Below are positions 30,158-41,797 of a stretch of DNA of 64,000 nucleotides, piece by piece (the first letter of the stretch is position 1; the number at the start of each line of letters is the position of its first letter). The position numbers and the translations under genes are program-made. Under the pieces are notes generated by a model that ran no database searches, was not told the DNA's origin, and worked only from the letters and a program-made list of their open reading frames with translations. This DNA is from [Enterobacter] lignolyticus SCF1. GTDB lineage: Bacteria > Pseudomonadota > Gammaproteobacteria > Enterobacterales > Enterobacteriaceae. The stretch is taken from assembly GCF_000164865.1 (NCBI RefSeq), contig NC_014618.1, forward strand, positions 2,604,001 to 2,668,000, read 5' to 3'.

Positions 30158-30964
30158 ATGAGGGGATTTTCACCGTTTGCCATTGCACTCAGTATACTGC
30201 TGCCGCTTTTGCTTTGCCCTTCCGCCCGAGCAGACGTTGAGCTCGGTTCACTCGACCTGTTTGCTCAGGATAATCCTGACAGTCCGGTCCCTACGGGACT
30301 GGTGCTGGGGGGCGCCGTTATCAGCGGCCAGGCGCGCTATAAAGCGCAGGACAATTCAACGTATATCGTGCCCGGCGCCGTCTATTTCGGTGAACAGTTC
30401 ATGTTTCTCGGGGACCGGGCGCGTTACTATTTCCACAAGGACGATACCTTCGCCGCCTACGGCTATGGCCGATTGCGATTTGGCAACCTGGATCCTGATG
30501 AGGAAGCGGCCTTCAGGGGAATGGATAAGCGGGAGTGGGAGCTCGAAGCCGGAGTCGGCGCCAGTATCATCACTCCCTACGCGCTGCTGAGCGCCAGGAT
30601 CAGCACGGACGTGACCGGGCGAAGCAACGGCCAGGAGCTGCTGCTGTGGGCCGATTTCCCCATCGTGATGGACAAGCTACTCGTCATGCCAGGGATGGGG
30701 GTCATGATCCGCAGCGATAAGATGGCTAACTACTACTTTGGCGGGGTGTCGGAGAGTGAAGCCACCGCCCAGCGCCCGGCTTGGGACACCGGCACCACCT
30801 TCTCCCCGATGGTGGGTATTATCACCAGCTACCGCTTCAGCCCTCAGTGGGTCGGGATGTTTGCCGCCAACTACGAGTACTACGATAAGGGCATCGCCAA
30901 CAGCCCTCTGGTCCAGCATCCGGGCGAGCTTTACGCGGGATTCGCGGTGGGCTACATCTGGTAA
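30158..30964 (+). CDS. MipA/OmpV-family outer-membrane protein
   Basis: Predicted outer-membrane beta-barrel (268 aa). It has a signal peptide with probable cleavage after Ala25 (PSARA-DVEL), alternating aromatic strands (GAVISGQARYKA, ARYYFHKDD, TTFSPMVGIITSYRF) and a C-terminal aromatic residue (GYIW) typical of barrel insertion. The family includes MipA, a scaffold for murein enzymes, and OmpV. Start 30158 has GGAG five bases upstream. It is divergent from the SulP gene across 279 bp in which no specific operator was found. Confidence 0.75.
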   Translation: MRGFSPFAIALSILLPLLLCPSARADVELGSLDLFAQDNPDSPVPTGLVLGGAVISGQARYKAQDNSTYIVPGAVYFGEQFMFLGDRARYYFHKDDTFAAYGYGRLRFGNLDPDEEAAFRGMDKREWELEAGVGASIITPYALLSARISTDVTGRSNGQELLLWADFPIVMDKLLVMPGMGVMIRSDKMANYYFGGVSESEATAQRPAWDTGTTFSPMVGIITSYRFSPQWVGMFAANYEYYDKGIANSPLVQHPGELYAGFAVGYIW

Positions 30965-30979
30965 TGCGCTCGTTTTAAA

Positions 30980-31007
30980 GCCCGGACAAAGGGCCGCCCT
31001 TGTCCGG
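30980..31007. terminator. Bidirectional terminator between mipA-like gene and ycjF
   Basis: CCCGGACAA-(A)-GG pairs with CCTTGTCCGGG, an 11-bp stem with one bulge, in the 50-bp gap between the two convergent stop codons. It also marks the right border of the segment inserted between tyrR and ycjF. Confidence 0.7.
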
Positions 31008-31014
31008 GAGCACA

Positions 31015-32064
31015 TCAGGAGGGACGTTTGCTCAGCGTCTCTTTGAGCTGGCCGACCAGCTCGCGGCGGAAATCCCCGAGCTTCGGCTTATCGTTGTCTA
31101 TCCACGGCAGCGGTCGACAGACCTCCATCGCCTTAATGCCCAGCCGCGCGGTCAGCAGCCCGGCGCCGATACCCTGTGCGGCGCGGGCGGACAAACGGGC
31201 CGCCAGATCCTGCGACATCCAGTCCATCCCCACTTCACGCACCAGCTCGCTGGCGCCCGCAAACGCAATATTCAGCAGCACCAGACGAAACAGGCGCAAA
31301 CGGCTGTAGTAGCCAAGCTCGATGCCATAGAGCATGGCGATACGGTTAATTAACCGCAGGTTGCGCCAGGCGATAAACGCCATATCCACCAGCGCCAGCG
31401 GGCTGACGGCAATCATCAGCGTGGACTCCGCCGCCGAGCGGCTAATCTCGCGGCGCGCCTGGGCATCCAGCACCGGCTGCACCAGATGGGCATACAGGGT
31501 AACGACCTCGCGATCGTTTTGCGTCTCGTGGATAGCGGCATACCAGCGCTGGAGCGCCGGATGGGAATGATCGATATTGGCCTGGCGCGCGAGCTGCTCG
31601 CAAAACGCCCGCCCTTTGCCGGTGCCATGGCTGTGCAGCAGATCCCGCGCCTCATCGCGCTCCTGCGCCCGCTGGCGTAAGCGCCACAGGCGGCGCCATT
31701 CGGTCACCACCGAGCCGACGCCCGCACCGACGATCAGCGCGCCGGCGGCGCAACCGCCCAGCGCGACCCAGTCCTGGGTTTGCCAGGCGTTCGCCGTCCA
31801 CTGTACGCCCTGCGCCACAACGCTGACACCAAACAGCGCCAGCCCCGCGGTCACCATCCGCCGCCACAGGCTGCGCTTAGGCCGCAGCGCCGCATCGACG
31901 GCGGCCTCCGCCGGTCCATCGTCCTCAAGAGGAGAATCCACCACCGCCGGGGAAAACGACTGCGCCTCTTCGTCGGCAAAGGTCTGAGCCGTCTTAAACT
32001 GCGGCTGTTTTTCCGCCTCCAGCGGACCGTCGAAGTCGATTCGCGGTTTTAACGGGTCGCTCAT
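31015..32064 (-). CDS. ycjF: UPF0283 membrane protein YcjF
   Basis: Inner-membrane protein (349 aa) with two predicted membrane helices (about 70-90 and 100-121) followed by a large conserved soluble domain ([32 protein letters not shown]). Closely matches E. coli YcjF. The gene overlaps ycjX by four bases (ATGA) and both are linked to the Psp envelope-stress response. The molecular role is unknown. Confidence 0.94.
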   Translation of the reverse strand: MSDPLKPRIDFDGPLEAEKQPQFKTAQTFADEEAQSFSPAVVDSPLEDDGPAEAAVDAALRPKRSLWRRMVTAGLALFGVSVVAQGVQWTANAWQTQDWVALGGCAAGALIVGAGVGSVVTEWRRLWRLRQRAQERDEARDLLHSHGTGKGRAFCEQLARQANIDHSHPALQRWYAAIHETQNDREVVTLYAHLVQPVLDAQARREISRSAAESTLMIAVSPLALVDMAFIAWRNLRLINRIAMLYGIELGYYSRLRLFRLVLLNIAFAGASELVREVGMDWMSQDLAARLSARAAQGIGAGLLTARLGIKAMEVCRPLPWIDNDKPKLGDFRRELVGQLKETLSKRPS

Positions 32065-33458
32065 CGCAATTTATCTCCTAGCAAAAACTCAAGCGCCGCA
32101 TCCACGCGGATGTGCGGCAACGGTTTATCAACATCCATCACCTGCGGCCGGAAGGCTTCAAACTGAAAGCCCTGCTGCTCCCAGAACGCCTGCCCCGGCA
32201 GGCGGGCCGGAACTTCGCCCGGGTAGACCGTCAGCGGATGGCCGTCGCTCAGGCGCGCGCCGCGCAGCGCCGGAATTTTTTCGCCGTCGACCTCGATGAC
32301 GCCGCTCTGGGTAGCCTGCACCGAGGCAAGCCCGAGGCAGTCCATGCTGATGCCCTCAAAGGCCGCATTCTGCCAGGCATCCTGGATAAGCTGCTGCAGC
32401 AGCGAGACCATATTGCCGTGCTGGTCGACGGTCACGTGGTCAGCCTTGGTCGCTGCGAACAGCAGCTTGTCGATCACCGGGGAAAAAAGCCGCCGGAACA
32501 GCGTACGCTGGCCGTAGTGGAAGCTTTGCATCAGCTGCGTCAACGCAAGCCGCATATCGTTGAACGCCTGCGGCCCGCTGTTGAGCGGCTGCAGGCAGTC
32601 CACCAGCACAATCTGGCGGTCAAAGCGTAAAAAGTGGTTCTTATAGAACCCCTTCACCACATGTTCACAGTAGTAGTTAAAGCGCGCGCGCAGCATCCCG
32701 GCGTTGGTGTGTTTATCCGCCTGCGCCAGCCGGGCTTCGCCTACGGCATCGACATCCGGCCACGGGAAAAACTGCAGCGCCGGCGCGCCCGCCATATCGC
32801 CGGGCAGCACGAACCGTCCCGGCTGAATAAAGTGCAGCCCTTCCTGCTTGCAGGCGTGCAGATAGTCGGTCCACGCCTGCGCGATCTCCGCCAGACGATT
32901 TTCATCGGCAGGCGCTAACGGGTCGAGCCCTTCGCACAGCTGCCGCCAGCGGGCGGACCACTCCCCGCGCTGCCCCTGCAAAAGACCGGTCATTTGCCGC
33001 GACCAGGTCAGATAGTCCTGCGCCAGCATGGGTAAATCGAGCAGCCACTCGCCCGGATAATCGACAATCTCCAGATACAGCGTCGAGGTATCCTTAAAGT
33101 GGCGCATCAGCGAGTCGTTAGAGCGGTAGCGCAGCGCCAGGCGGATTTCGCTAACCCCGCGCGTCGGCGTCGGCCAGGCCGGCGGCGTGCCGTAAAGCTG
33201 CGCCAGCCCTTCATCATAGGTAAAACGCGGAATGCCAAAGTCCTTCTGCGGTACACGCTTTACGCCCAGCAGGCGCTCTTCGCGTACGGCGCTGAGCAGC
33301 GGCAGGCGGGCACCGGCATGAACGTTGAGCAGCTGGTTGACCATCGCCGTAATGAACGCCGTCTTGCCGCTGCGGCTAAGACCGGTCACCGCCAGACGTA
33401 AATGACGGTCAACGCCGCGGTTTACCAGCGCATTGAGTTCGTTTTTGAGTCGCTTCAT
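32061..33458 (-). CDS. ycjX: P-loop GTPase-like stress protein YcjX
   Basis: Predicted nucleotide-binding protein (465 aa, as E. coli YcjX), DUF463 family. Walker A GLSRSGKT is near residues 28-35 and a Walker B-like EIVDYPGEW further on. It is co-expressed with psp genes in related bacteria and structurally related to GTPases. The start at 33458 (MKRLKNEL) has AGGA at good distance; an ATG two codons earlier overlaps the ribosome site. Here it directly follows pspD by 105 bp. Confidence 0.94.
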   Translation of the reverse strand: MKRLKNELNALVNRGVDRHLRLAVTGLSRSGKTAFITAMVNQLLNVHAGARLPLLSAVREERLLGVKRVPQKDFGIPRFTYDEGLAQLYGTPPAWPTPTRGVSEIRLALRYRSNDSLMRHFKDTSTLYLEIVDYPGEWLLDLPMLAQDYLTWSRQMTGLLQGQRGEWSARWRQLCEGLDPLAPADENRLAEIAQAWTDYLHACKQEGLHFIQPGRFVLPGDMAGAPALQFFPWPDVDAVGEARLAQADKHTNAGMLRARFNYYCEHVVKGFYKNHFLRFDRQIVLVDCLQPLNSGPQAFNDMRLALTQLMQSFHYGQRTLFRRLFSPVIDKLLFAATKADHVTVDQHGNMVSLLQQLIQDAWQNAAFEGISMDCLGLASVQATQSGVIEVDGEKIPALRGARLSDGHPLTVYPGEVPARLPGQAFWEQQGFQFEAFRPQVMDVDKPLPHIRVDAALEFLLGDKLR

Positions 33459-33563
33459 TGCCATCCTGTTGTGCCCTGAAGGAAAAGACCTGGTGTAAGG
33501 GTATTAGATGGGGACAATACGCACAGATGCAACACCTGTACGCAAGCTGTGAGCGGCAGGCGG

Positions 33564-33782
33564 CTATTTCATGCCCCGCGCCAGACGACCGGCAAGCTTC
33601 GCCAGCAGCGGCTCCAGCGCCACCGCCAGCAGCATTTTCAGCGGCCGCTTCGCCACCGATTTCACGGCCCACCCGGCAACGCCCGCGGGGCCGTAGCGCA
33701 GTGCGGCCAGCAGCGCCAGCTTGCCCGCGATTTTCAGGCCTGGTTTGACCTTCTGTCCGGCACGCCGCCAGTGTGTATTCAT
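33564..33782 (-). CDS. pspD: Phage shock protein D
   Basis: Small (72 aa) membrane-associated protein with hydrophobic stretches ([35 protein letters not shown]). Last gene of the psp operon here; its role is poorly defined. Closely resembles E. coli PspD (73 aa). The rhodanese gene pspE that follows in E. coli is absent. Confidence 0.93.
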   Translation of the reverse strand: MNTHWRRAGQKVKPGLKIAGKLALLAALRYGPAGVAGWAVKSVAKRPLKMLLAVALEPLLAKLAGRLARGMK

Positions 33783-33800
33783 CTTACGGTCTCACTCAAG

Positions 33801-34160
33801 TCAGAGCTGGCGAAAACGGCTGCGCAGCGTGAAGGTATCCGACGTCACGTAGCGTTCCATCTCGCGCAGACGCTGTTCACCCGCAGCCAGCACGGCGTCG
33901 ACGTTGTCAAGCAGCGCGCTGTTGCTCGGGGCGTCCGCGTCCGCCATCGCCCCTTCCGGCAGCGGATCCAGCGCAAACGTCAGGATGACGTACGCCACCA
34001 GCACGAAGAAAAACAGCCCAAACAGCATCGCCAGCACGGTGATAATGCGCACCAGCTTCACCGGTACGCCGAGGTACTGCGCGATCCCGGCGCAGACGCC
34101 CTTCACCATGCCCTGCTGCGGAATGCGCCACAGCTTTTTAGATAAATCGAGTCCGGCCAT
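33801..34160 (-). CDS. pspC: Phage shock protein C
   Basis: Inner-membrane sensor/effector of the Psp response (119 aa, same as E. coli). Soluble N-terminal PspC domain (GMVKGVCAGIAQYLGVPVKLVR), one transmembrane segment (about 40-62) and a C-terminal leucine-rich part. With PspB it recruits PspA away from PspF under membrane stress. Its start shares a base with the pspB stop (TAATG). Confidence 0.96.
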   Translation of the reverse strand: MAGLDLSKKLWRIPQQGMVKGVCAGIAQYLGVPVKLVRIITVLAMLFGLFFFVLVAYVILTFALDPLPEGAMADADAPSNSALLDNVDAVLAAGEQRLREMERYVTSDTFTLRSRFRQL

Positions 34161-34384
34161 TATTTTTCTCTCCAGTTTGGATGCTCGGCATCAAGAATGT
34201 CTTCCAGCGCCTGAATACGCTCGCGCATACGCGTCGCCTCATCGCTGAGTTGCGCCAGGCGCTGTTGCTCGTTTTGCGACAGCTCGCCGCCGCGGGAACG
34301 GTTGCTGTAATGCAGCCACAGCCAGACCGGCAGGACAAACAGCACGAACAAGGTCAACGGTATGGCTAGAAAAAGCGCGCTCAT
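34160..34384 (-). CDS. pspB: Phage shock protein B
   Basis: Small membrane protein (74 aa): one N-terminal transmembrane helix (about 5-24) followed by a coiled-coil region (QNEQQRLAQLSDEATRMRERIQALEDIL). It acts with PspC as positive regulator of the Psp response. Overlaps pspC by one base. Confidence 0.96.
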   Translation of the reverse strand: MSALFLAIPLTLFVLFVLPVWLWLHYSNRSRGGELSQNEQQRLAQLSDEATRMRERIQALEDILDAEHPNWREK

Positions 34385-34444
34385 GAGTACTCCTTACAAG
34401 ATGATGAGCTGCGGCACGCCTCATCGGGTGCCGCCCGGGAAATC

Positions 34445-35116
<672 letters not shown>

Positions 35117-35162
35117 TCAATCCTCATAGTTCTGTTGTCGGGCCAGGCCCTGCTGATACGTT

Positions 35163-35181
35163 AATACAATTCCCGTGCCAA
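35163..35181 (-). promoter_or_regulatory. Sigma-54 promoter of pspABCD
   Basis: On the minus strand TTGGCACGGGAATTGTATT gives the -24 element TGGCAC, five spacer bases and the -12 element TTGTA, almost identical to the E. coli pspA promoter as I recall it. It lies about 50 bp upstream of pspA. Enhancer sites for PspF would be expected between here and the pspF start; I could not define them with confidence. Confidence 0.9.
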
Positions 35182-35279
35182 CTTTTTATCTGATTGATTT
35201 ATATAGATGTGATTGAATTATCGCCACGCAGCCGCTACAGTAGCATGGTGATTTTCACTAACAAGTGGTCGATTTCATC

Positions 35280-36248
35280 ATGGCAGAATACAAGGACAAC
35301 CTGCTCGGTCAGGCGAACAGCTTTATTGAGGTGCTGGAGCACGTTTCACGGCTTGCGCCGCTGGATAAACCGGTGCTGGTCATCGGCGAGCGCGGTACCG
35401 GGAAAGAGCTTATCGCCAACCGACTGCACTTTCTCTCCGCCCGCTGGCAGGGACCGTTTATCTCCCTGAACTGCGCGGCGCTCAATGAAAATCTGCTGGA
35501 CTCTGAGCTGTTTGGCCATGAAGCGGGCGCGTTTACCGGCGCGCAGAAGCGCCATCCCGGGCGGTTTGAGCGCGCCGACGGCGGCACGCTGTTCCTCGAC
35601 GAGCTGGCCACCGCCCCGATGCAGGTACAGGAAAAGCTGCTGCGGGTGATTGAATACGGCGAGCTTGAGCGCGTGGGCGGCAGCCAGCCGCTGCAGGTCA
35701 ACGTCCGCCTGGTGTGCGCGACCAACGCCGACCTGCCGCAGATGGTTAATGAGGGCGTCTTTCGCGCCGACCTGCTGGACCGGCTGGCCTTCGACGTCGT
35801 CCGCCTGCCGCCGCTGCGCGAGCGCCAGAGCGATATCATGCTGATGGCCGACCATTTCGCCATCCAGATGTGCCGCGAGCTGGGGTTGCCACTGTTTCCC
35901 GGGTTTACCGAACACGCGCAGGAAACGCTGCTCGGCTACCGCTGGCCGGGCAATATTCGTGAGCTTAAAAATGTCGTTGAGCGCTCGGTATACCGGCACG
36001 GCACGAGCGAGACGCCGCTGGACAACATCATTCTCGATCCCTTTAACCGCCAGGTACCGCCCGCCCCTGCCGGACATACCGGCGAACCCGTATTACCGCT
36101 GGATCTCCGCGAGTTTCAGCAGCAGCAGGAAAAGCGGCTACTGGAGCAGGCGCTGCAGCTGGCCAAATTCAACCAGAAAAAAGCGGCCGCGCAGCTGGGC
36201 CTGACCTACCACCAGCTGCGGGCGCTGCTGAAAAAGCATCAGCTGTAA
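35280..36248 (+). CDS. pspF: Psp operon transcriptional activator PspF
   Basis: Sigma-54 enhancer-binding protein (322 aa) without an N-terminal receiver domain, consistent with control by PspA instead. AAA+ motifs: Walker A GERGTGKE (36-43), GAFTGA loop (83-88), Walker B TLFLDE ending at 108. C-terminal helix-turn-helix KKAAAQLGLTYHQLRALLKK. Start at 35280 (MAEYKDN) matches E. coli; the GTG at 35265 is not used. Divergent from pspA. Confidence 0.97.
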   Translation: MAEYKDNLLGQANSFIEVLEHVSRLAPLDKPVLVIGERGTGKELIANRLHFLSARWQGPFISLNCAALNENLLDSELFGHEAGAFTGAQKRHPGRFERADGGTLFLDELATAPMQVQEKLLRVIEYGELERVGGSQPLQVNVRLVCATNADLPQMVNEGVFRADLLDRLAFDVVRLPPLRERQSDIMLMADHFAIQMCRELGLPLFPGFTEHAQETLLGYRWPGNIRELKNVVERSVYRHGTSETPLDNIILDPFNRQVPPAPAGHTGEPVLPLDLREFQQQQEKRLLEQALQLAKFNQKKAAAQLGLTYHQLRALLKKHQL

Positions 36249-36402
36249 GCCTGTTCGCTGGTGAAAACTGAGCATAATATCGTCAGCAACGGCGATAACC
36301 CCGCTGATTTGATGACTTTTAAGGCGGTTATACGCAGACTTTTGTACCTGGCCGCCTTAAGTGCGATACACTTTGCAGACTGGTCTTCATTACAAAGAAC
36401 TT

Positions 36403-38052
36403 ATGCGCCTGAAACTTTCATCTCTGCTGGCCGTCGCGGGATTGCTGTGCGGTGAAGCGATAGCGGCTCCCGCGGTAACGCCTGCGGCGCCGTCGGATAT
36501 TCGCGACAGCGGCTTCGTCTACTGCGTCAGTGGCCAGGTTAATACCTTCAATCCGCAAAAAGCGGGCAGCGGCCTGATCGTTGATACCCTCGCCGCGCAG
36601 ATCTACGACCGCCTGCTGGATGTCGACCCCTATACCTACCGCCTGGTGCCTGAACTGGCCGAAAGCTGGGAAGTGCTGGATAACGGCGCCACCTACCGTT
36701 TTCATCTGCGCAATGACGTGCAGTTTCAGACGACGGCATGGTTCACGCCGACGCGCCCGCTGAACGCTGACGATGTGGTGTTTACCTTTCAGCGAATTTT
36801 CGATCGCAACCATCCCTGGCACAACGTCAACGGCAGTAACTTTCCCTACTTCGACAGCCTGCAGTTTGCCGACAGCGTCGAACGCGTTCGCAAGCTCGAC
36901 AGCCACACCGTCGAGTTTCAGCTAAAACGCCCGGACGCCTCCTTCCTCTGGCATCTGGCGACCCACTATGCTTCGGTGATGTCGGCCGAATACGCCGATA
37001 AGCTGACCAAAAGCGACAAGCAGGAGCTGCTCGACCGCCAGCCCGTTGGCACCGGCCCTTATAAGCTTGATGAATATCGCGCCGGGCAGTACATCCGCCT
37101 GCAGCGCCACGCCGCCTTCTGGCGCGGCGAACCGCTCATGCCGCAGGTGGTGGTTGATCTGGGCTCCGGCGGCACCGGACGGCTGTCGAAACTGCTCACC
37201 GGCGAATGCGATGTGCTGGCGTGGCCTGCCGCCAGCCAGCTGACCATCCTGCGCGACGATCCGCGTCTGCGCCTGACCCTGCGTCCGGGGATGAACATCG
37301 CCTATCTGGCGTTTAATACCGATAAACCGCCTCTCAATAACCCGGACGTCCGCCACGCGCTGGCGCTGGCTATCAATAACCAGCGGTTGATGCAGTCGAT
37401 TTATTACGGCACTGCGGAAACGGCGGCGTCAATTTTGCCTCGCGCCTCCTGGGCGTATGACAACGAGGCTAAAATTACCGAATACAACCCGGCAAAATCC
37501 CGCGAACAGCTAAAGGCGCTGGGGCTTGAAAACCTCACCTTACGCCTCTGGGTGCCGACCACCTCGCAGGCGTGGAACCCCAGCCCGCTGAAAACCGCGG
37601 AGCTTATCCAGGCCGACATGGCGCAGGTGGGCGTGAAGGTGATCATTGTGCCGGTAGAGGGGCGTTTCCAGGAGGCGCGGCTGATGGACATGAACCACGA
37701 TCTGACCCTGACCGGCTGGGCCACCGACAGCAACGATCCGGACAGCTTTTTCCGCCCGCTGCTGAGCTGTGCGGCGATCGCCTCGCAAACCAACTTTGCG
37801 CACTGGTGCAACCGCGAATTCGACATCGTGCTGCAAAAAGCGCTGGCGTCGCAGCAGCTGGCGTCGCGCATTGATGCCTACAACGAGGCCCAGCAGATTC
37901 TGGCGCGGGACCTGCCGGTGCTGCCGCTGGCGTCGTCGCTGCGGCTGCAGGCCTACCGTTACGACATCAAGGGGCTGGTGCTGAGTCCGTTCGGCAACGC
38001 CTCTTTTGCCGGCGTTTCGCGTGAGAAGAAGGATGAGGTGAAAAAACCATGA
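36403..38052 (+). CDS. sapA: Sap ABC transporter periplasmic binding protein
   Basis: Family 5 extracellular solute-binding protein (549 aa), periplasmic. Signal peptide [21 protein letters not shown], then binding-protein repeats such as [12 protein letters not shown] and YRFHLRND. The Sap system is linked to antimicrobial peptide resistance in Salmonella, and in E. coli SapBCDF has been tied to putrescine export. Start 36403 is chosen for the signal peptide; its ribosome site is weak. Overlaps sapB by three bases (ATGA). Confidence 0.96.
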   Translation: MRLKLSSLLAVAGLLCGEAIAAPAVTPAAPSDIRDSGFVYCVSGQVNTFNPQKAGSGLIVDTLAAQIYDRLLDVDPYTYRLVPELAESWEVLDNGATYRFHLRNDVQFQTTAWFTPTRPLNADDVVFTFQRIFDRNHPWHNVNGSNFPYFDSLQFADSVERVRKLDSHTVEFQLKRPDASFLWHLATHYASVMSAEYADKLTKSDKQELLDRQPVGTGPYKLDEYRAGQYIRLQRHAAFWRGEPLMPQVVVDLGSGGTGRLSKLLTGECDVLAWPAASQLTILRDDPRLRLTLRPGMNIAYLAFNTDKPPLNNPDVRHALALAINNQRLMQSIYYGTAETAASILPRASWAYDNEAKITEYNPAKSREQLKALGLENLTLRLWVPTTSQAWNPSPLKTAELIQADMAQVGVKVIIVPVEGRFQEARLMDMNHDLTLTGWATDSNDPDSFFRPLLSCAAIASQTNFAHWCNREFDIVLQKALASQQLASRIDAYNEAQQILARDLPVLPLASSLRLQAYRYDIKGLVLSPFGNASFAGVSREKKDEVKKP

Positions 38053-39014
38053 TCATTTTTACCCTTCGCCGCCTGCTGCTGCTGCTGGTGACGCTGTTCT
38101 TCCTCACCTTCGTCGGCTTTAGCCTGAGCTACTTTACCCCGCACGCGCCGCTGCAGGGCGCGTCGCTGTGGAACGCGTGGCTGTTCTGGTTCAACGGCGT
38201 CCTGCACTGGGATTTCGGCGTTTCCAGCATCAACGGCCAGCTGATTTCCGACCAGCTCAAAGAGGTCTTTCCGGCCACCATGGAGCTGTGCATTCTGGCC
38301 TTCGGCTTTGCGCTGATGGTGGGGATCCCGGTCGGGATGCTTGCCGGGATCATGCGCAATAAATGGCAGGATAATGTGATAAGCGCGCTGGCGCTGCTCG
38401 GCTTTTCCGTGCCGGTGTTCTGGCTGGCGCTGCTGCTGACGCTGTTTTTCTCGCTGACCCTCGGCTGGTTCCCGGTTTCCGGGCGGTTCGACCTGCTCTA
38501 TGAGGTCAAAAACGTCACCGGCTTTGCGCTGATCGACGCCTGGCTTTCCGATTCGCCCTGGCGCGATGAGATGATCGTCAGCGCCCTGCGCCATATGGTG
38601 CTGCCGGTGCTGACGCTGGCGGTGGCGCCGACCACCGAGGTTATCCGCCTGATGCGCATCAGCACCATCGACGTTTACGACTCCAACTATGTGAAGGCCG
38701 CCGCCACACGCGGCGTATCGCGTCTGACCATTTTGCGCCGCCACGTGCTGCATAACGCCCTGCCGCCGGTGATCCCGCGCCTGGGTCTGCAGTTCTCGAC
38801 GATGCTGACGCTGGCGATGATCACCGAAATGGTCTTTAGCTGGCCCGGGCTTGGCCGCTGGCTGATTAACGCCATTCGCCAGCAGGACTACGCCGCCATT
38901 TCCGCCGGCGTGATGGTGGTCGGTTCGCTGGTGATTATCGTGAATATGCTGTCTGATATTTTGGGTGCGATGGCCAACCCGCTGAAACATAAGGAATGGT
39001 ATGCCTTACGATAG
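38049..39014 (+). CDS. sapB: Sap ABC transporter permease SapB
   Basis: Inner-membrane permease (321 aa) of the dipeptide/oligopeptide (DppB) type with six predicted transmembrane segments and the EAA-like loop [30 protein letters not shown] sequence facing the ATPases. Overlaps sapA at the start and sapC by 14 bases at the end, so the five genes are tightly coupled. Confidence 0.96.
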   Translation: MIIFTLRRLLLLLVTLFFLTFVGFSLSYFTPHAPLQGASLWNAWLFWFNGVLHWDFGVSSINGQLISDQLKEVFPATMELCILAFGFALMVGIPVGMLAGIMRNKWQDNVISALALLGFSVPVFWLALLLTLFFSLTLGWFPVSGRFDLLYEVKNVTGFALIDAWLSDSPWRDEMIVSALRHMVLPVLTLAVAPTTEVIRLMRISTIDVYDSNYVKAAATRGVSRLTILRRHVLHNALPPVIPRLGLQFSTMLTLAMITEMVFSWPGLGRWLINAIRQQDYAAISAGVMVVGSLVIIVNMLSDILGAMANPLKHKEWYALR

Positions 39015-39891
39015 CGTCTATCTCGAGAAGCGCCCGCCCGGCGCGCTGCGCACCGTGTGGCGTAAATTCTACGGCGACACCACGGCGATGATTGGCCTGT
39101 ACGGCTGCATCGGGCTGGCGCTGCTGTGCCTGTTCGGCAACTGGTTTGCGCCGTACGGTATCGATCAGCAGTTTCTCGGCTATCAGCTGCTGCCGCCGTC
39201 ATGGTCGCGCTACGGCGAGGTCTCCTTTTTCCTCGGCACTGACGATTTGGGCCGCGACGTGCTCAGCCGCCTGCTCAGCGGCGCGGCGCCCACCGTGGGC
39301 GGCGCGTTTGTCGTAACGCTCGGCGCCACGCTGTGCGGTCTGGTGCTGGGCGTCATCGCGGGCTCCACCCACGGGCTGCGCTCGGCGGTGCTGAACCACA
39401 TCCTTGATACCCTGCTGTCGATCCCGTCGCTGCTGCTGGCCATTATCGTGGTGGCCTTCGCCGGGCCGCACCTGCTGCACGCGATGTTCGCCGTCTGGCT
39501 GGCGCTGCTGCCGCGCATGGTGCGCTCGGTCTACAGCATGGTGCACGACGAGCTGGAAAAAGATTACGTCGTCGCCGCCCGTCTTGATGGCGCCTCAACC
39601 CTCAATATTCTGTGGTTTGCGGTGCTGCCGAACATTGCCTCCGGGCTGGTCACCGAAATTACCCGCGCCCTGTCGATGGCGATCCTCGATATCGCCGCGC
39701 TCGGCTTTCTTGACCTCGGCGCCCAGCTGCCGTCACCGGAATGGGGCGCGATGCTTGGCGACGCGCTGGAGCTGATTTACGTGGCGCCGTGGACGGTGAT
39801 GCTGCCCGGCGGGGCGATTATGATAAGCGTCCTGCTGGTGAACCTGCTGGGCGACGGCGTCCGTCGCGCCATCAATGCGGGGGTGGAATAA
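39001..39891 (+). CDS. sapC: Sap ABC transporter permease SapC
   Basis: Second permease (296 aa, same as E. coli), DppC type, with the family [12 protein letters not shown] segment and an EAA-like loop ([17 protein letters not shown]). Its stop codon shares a base with the sapD start. Confidence 0.96.
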   Translation: MPYDSVYLEKRPPGALRTVWRKFYGDTTAMIGLYGCIGLALLCLFGNWFAPYGIDQQFLGYQLLPPSWSRYGEVSFFLGTDDLGRDVLSRLLSGAAPTVGGAFVVTLGATLCGLVLGVIAGSTHGLRSAVLNHILDTLLSIPSLLLAIIVVAFAGPHLLHAMFAVWLALLPRMVRSVYSMVHDELEKDYVVAARLDGASTLNILWFAVLPNIASGLVTEITRALSMAILDIAALGFLDLGAQLPSPEWGAMLGDALELIYVAPWTVMLPGGAIMISVLLVNLLGDGVRRAINAGVE

Positions 39892-40883
39892 TGCCATTAC
39901 TCGATATCCGCAATCTGACCATTGAGTTTAAAACCAACGAGGGCTGGGTAAAGGCGGTCGACCGCGTGAGCATGACGCTTGCCGAAGGCGAGATACGCGG
40001 GCTGGTGGGCGAATCCGGCTCCGGTAAAAGCCTTATCGCCAAAGCCATCTGCGGGGTAAACAAAGACAACTGGCGGGTCACCGCCGACCGTATGCGCTTT
40101 GACGATATCGACCTGCTGCGCCTCTCCAGCCGCGAACGCCGCCGCCTGGTCGGCCACAACGTGTCGATGATTTTTCAGGAGCCGCAGTCCTGTCTTGACC
40201 CGTCGGAGCGCGTCGGCCGCCAGCTGATGCAAAACATCCCCGGCTGGACCTTCAAAGGCCGCTGGTGGCAGCGCATCGGCTGGCGCAAGCGCCGCGCGAT
40301 TGAGCTGCTGCACCGGGTGGGGATTAAAGATCACAAAGACGCGATGCGCAGCTTCCCGTATGAGCTCACCGAAGGGGAATGCCAGAAGGTGATGATCGCG
40401 ATTGCGCTGGCCAACCAGCCGCGGCTGCTGATCGCCGATGAGCCGACCAACGCGATGGAGCCAACGACCCAGGCGCAGATTTTCCGCCTGCTGACGCGGC
40501 TCAACCAGAACAACAACACCACGATTTTGCTGATAAGCCATGACCTGCAAATGCTCAGCAAGTGGGCGGATAAAATCAACGTGATGTACTGCGGCCAGAC
40601 GGTGGAAAGCGCCCCCAGCGAAGAGCTGGTCACCCTTCCCCACCATCCGTACACCCAGGCGCTGATCCGCGCCATCCCGGATTTTGGCCGGGCGATGCCG
40701 CACAAGAGCCGCCTGAACACCATGCCGGGGGCGATCCCGCTGCTTGAGCAGCTGCCTATCGGCTGCCGGCTTGGCCCGCGCTGCCCTTACGCCCAGCGCG
40801 AATGCATCGAGACCCCGCGCCTGACGGGCACCCGCGAGCACCTTTTCGCCTGCCACTTCCCGCTGAACATGGAGAGAGAGTGA
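39891..40883 (+). CDS. sapD: Sap ABC transporter ATPase SapD
   Basis: Cytoplasmic ATPase (330 aa, as E. coli). Walker A GESGSGKS and Walker B LLIADEP are intact, but the signature motif reads LTEGECQKV rather than LSGGQ, a known feature of SapD. The C-terminal oligopeptide-transporter extension with cysteines ([15 protein letters not shown]) is present. E. coli SapD also supports Trk potassium uptake. One base separates it from sapF. Confidence 0.97.
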   Translation: MPLLDIRNLTIEFKTNEGWVKAVDRVSMTLAEGEIRGLVGESGSGKSLIAKAICGVNKDNWRVTADRMRFDDIDLLRLSSRERRRLVGHNVSMIFQEPQSCLDPSERVGRQLMQNIPGWTFKGRWWQRIGWRKRRAIELLHRVGIKDHKDAMRSFPYELTEGECQKVMIAIALANQPRLLIADEPTNAMEPTTQAQIFRLLTRLNQNNNTTILLISHDLQMLSKWADKINVMYCGQTVESAPSEELVTLPHHPYTQALIRAIPDFGRAMPHKSRLNTMPGAIPLLEQLPIGCRLGPRCPYAQRECIETPRLTGTREHLFACHFPLNMERE

Positions 40884-40884
40884 A

Positions 40885-41691
40885 ATGGTCGAGACCCTGC
40901 TCGAAGTTCGCAATCTGAGTAAGACCTTTCGCTACCGTACCGGCCTGTTCCGCCGCCAGACGGTTGAGGCGGTAAAACCGCTCAGCTTTACCCTGCGTGA
41001 AAAGCAGACCCTGGCGATTATCGGTGAGAACGGCTCCGGAAAATCCACGCTGGCGAAAATGCTGGCAGGGATGGTCGAACCAACCACCGGTGAACTGCTG
41101 ATTGACGATCATCCCCTGCACTTTGGCGACTATTCGTTCCGCAGCCAGCGCATCCGCATGATTTTTCAGGATCCGTCGACCTCGCTGAACCCACGTCAGC
41201 GCATCTCGCAGATTCTCGATTTTCCGCTGCGCCTGAATACCGACCTCGAGCCGGAGGCGCGCCGCGCGCAGATAATCGACACGCTGCGCATGGTCGGGCT
41301 GCTGCCGGACCACGTAAGCTACTATCCGCACATGCTGGCCCCGGGCCAGAAGCAGCGTCTGGGGCTTGCCCGCGCGCTGATCCTGCGGCCAAAAGTGATC
41401 ATCTGCGATGAAGCGCTGGCGTCGCTGGATATGTCGATGCGCTCGCAGCTGATCAACCTGATGCTGGAGCTGCAGGAAAAGCAAGGCATCTCCTATATCT
41501 ATGTGACCCAGCATCTGGGGATGATGAAGCACATCAGCGACCAGGTGCTGGTGATGCACCAGGGCGAGGTGGTGGAGCGCGGCAGCACCGCCGACGTGCT
41601 GGCCTCCCCGCTGCACGAGCTGACCCGCCGTCTTATCGCTGGTCATTTTGGCGAAGCGCTGACGGCTGACGCCTGGCGTAAGGACCGTTAA
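40885..41691 (+). CDS. sapF: Sap ABC transporter ATPase SapF
   Basis: Second ATPase (268 aa, same as E. coli). Walker A GENGSGKST, signature-like APGQKQRLGLARAL and Walker B IICDEALASLD are present. It ends the sap operon. A hairpin follows. Confidence 0.97.
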   Translation: MVETLLEVRNLSKTFRYRTGLFRRQTVEAVKPLSFTLREKQTLAIIGENGSGKSTLAKMLAGMVEPTTGELLIDDHPLHFGDYSFRSQRIRMIFQDPSTSLNPRQRISQILDFPLRLNTDLEPEARRAQIIDTLRMVGLLPDHVSYYPHMLAPGQKQRLGLARALILRPKVIICDEALASLDMSMRSQLINLMLELQEKQGISYIYVTQHLGMMKHISDQVLVMHQGEVVERGSTADVLASPLHELTRRLIAGHFGEALTADAWRKDR

Positions 41692-41699
41692 TCCCCTCG

Positions 41700-41718
41700 C
41701 GGCAGGGTTCTCCTGCCG
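41700..41718 (+). terminator. Hairpin after sapF
   Basis: Perfect 7-bp stem CGGCAGG/CCTGCCG with a 5-base loop, eight bases after the sapF stop. No T-run, so terminator strength is uncertain. Confidence 0.5.
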
Positions 41719-41797
41719 CCGCTGCCTTCGGTATGACAGGACGATTCCGCCGCCGTCAAATATACTCAACGCAGACCGTGAACTGAGGGCCTATGAA

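Noticed and set aside
33459..33563. Second sigma-54 promoter before ycjX
   Set aside because: The best -24/-12 candidate matches only about half of the -24 element.
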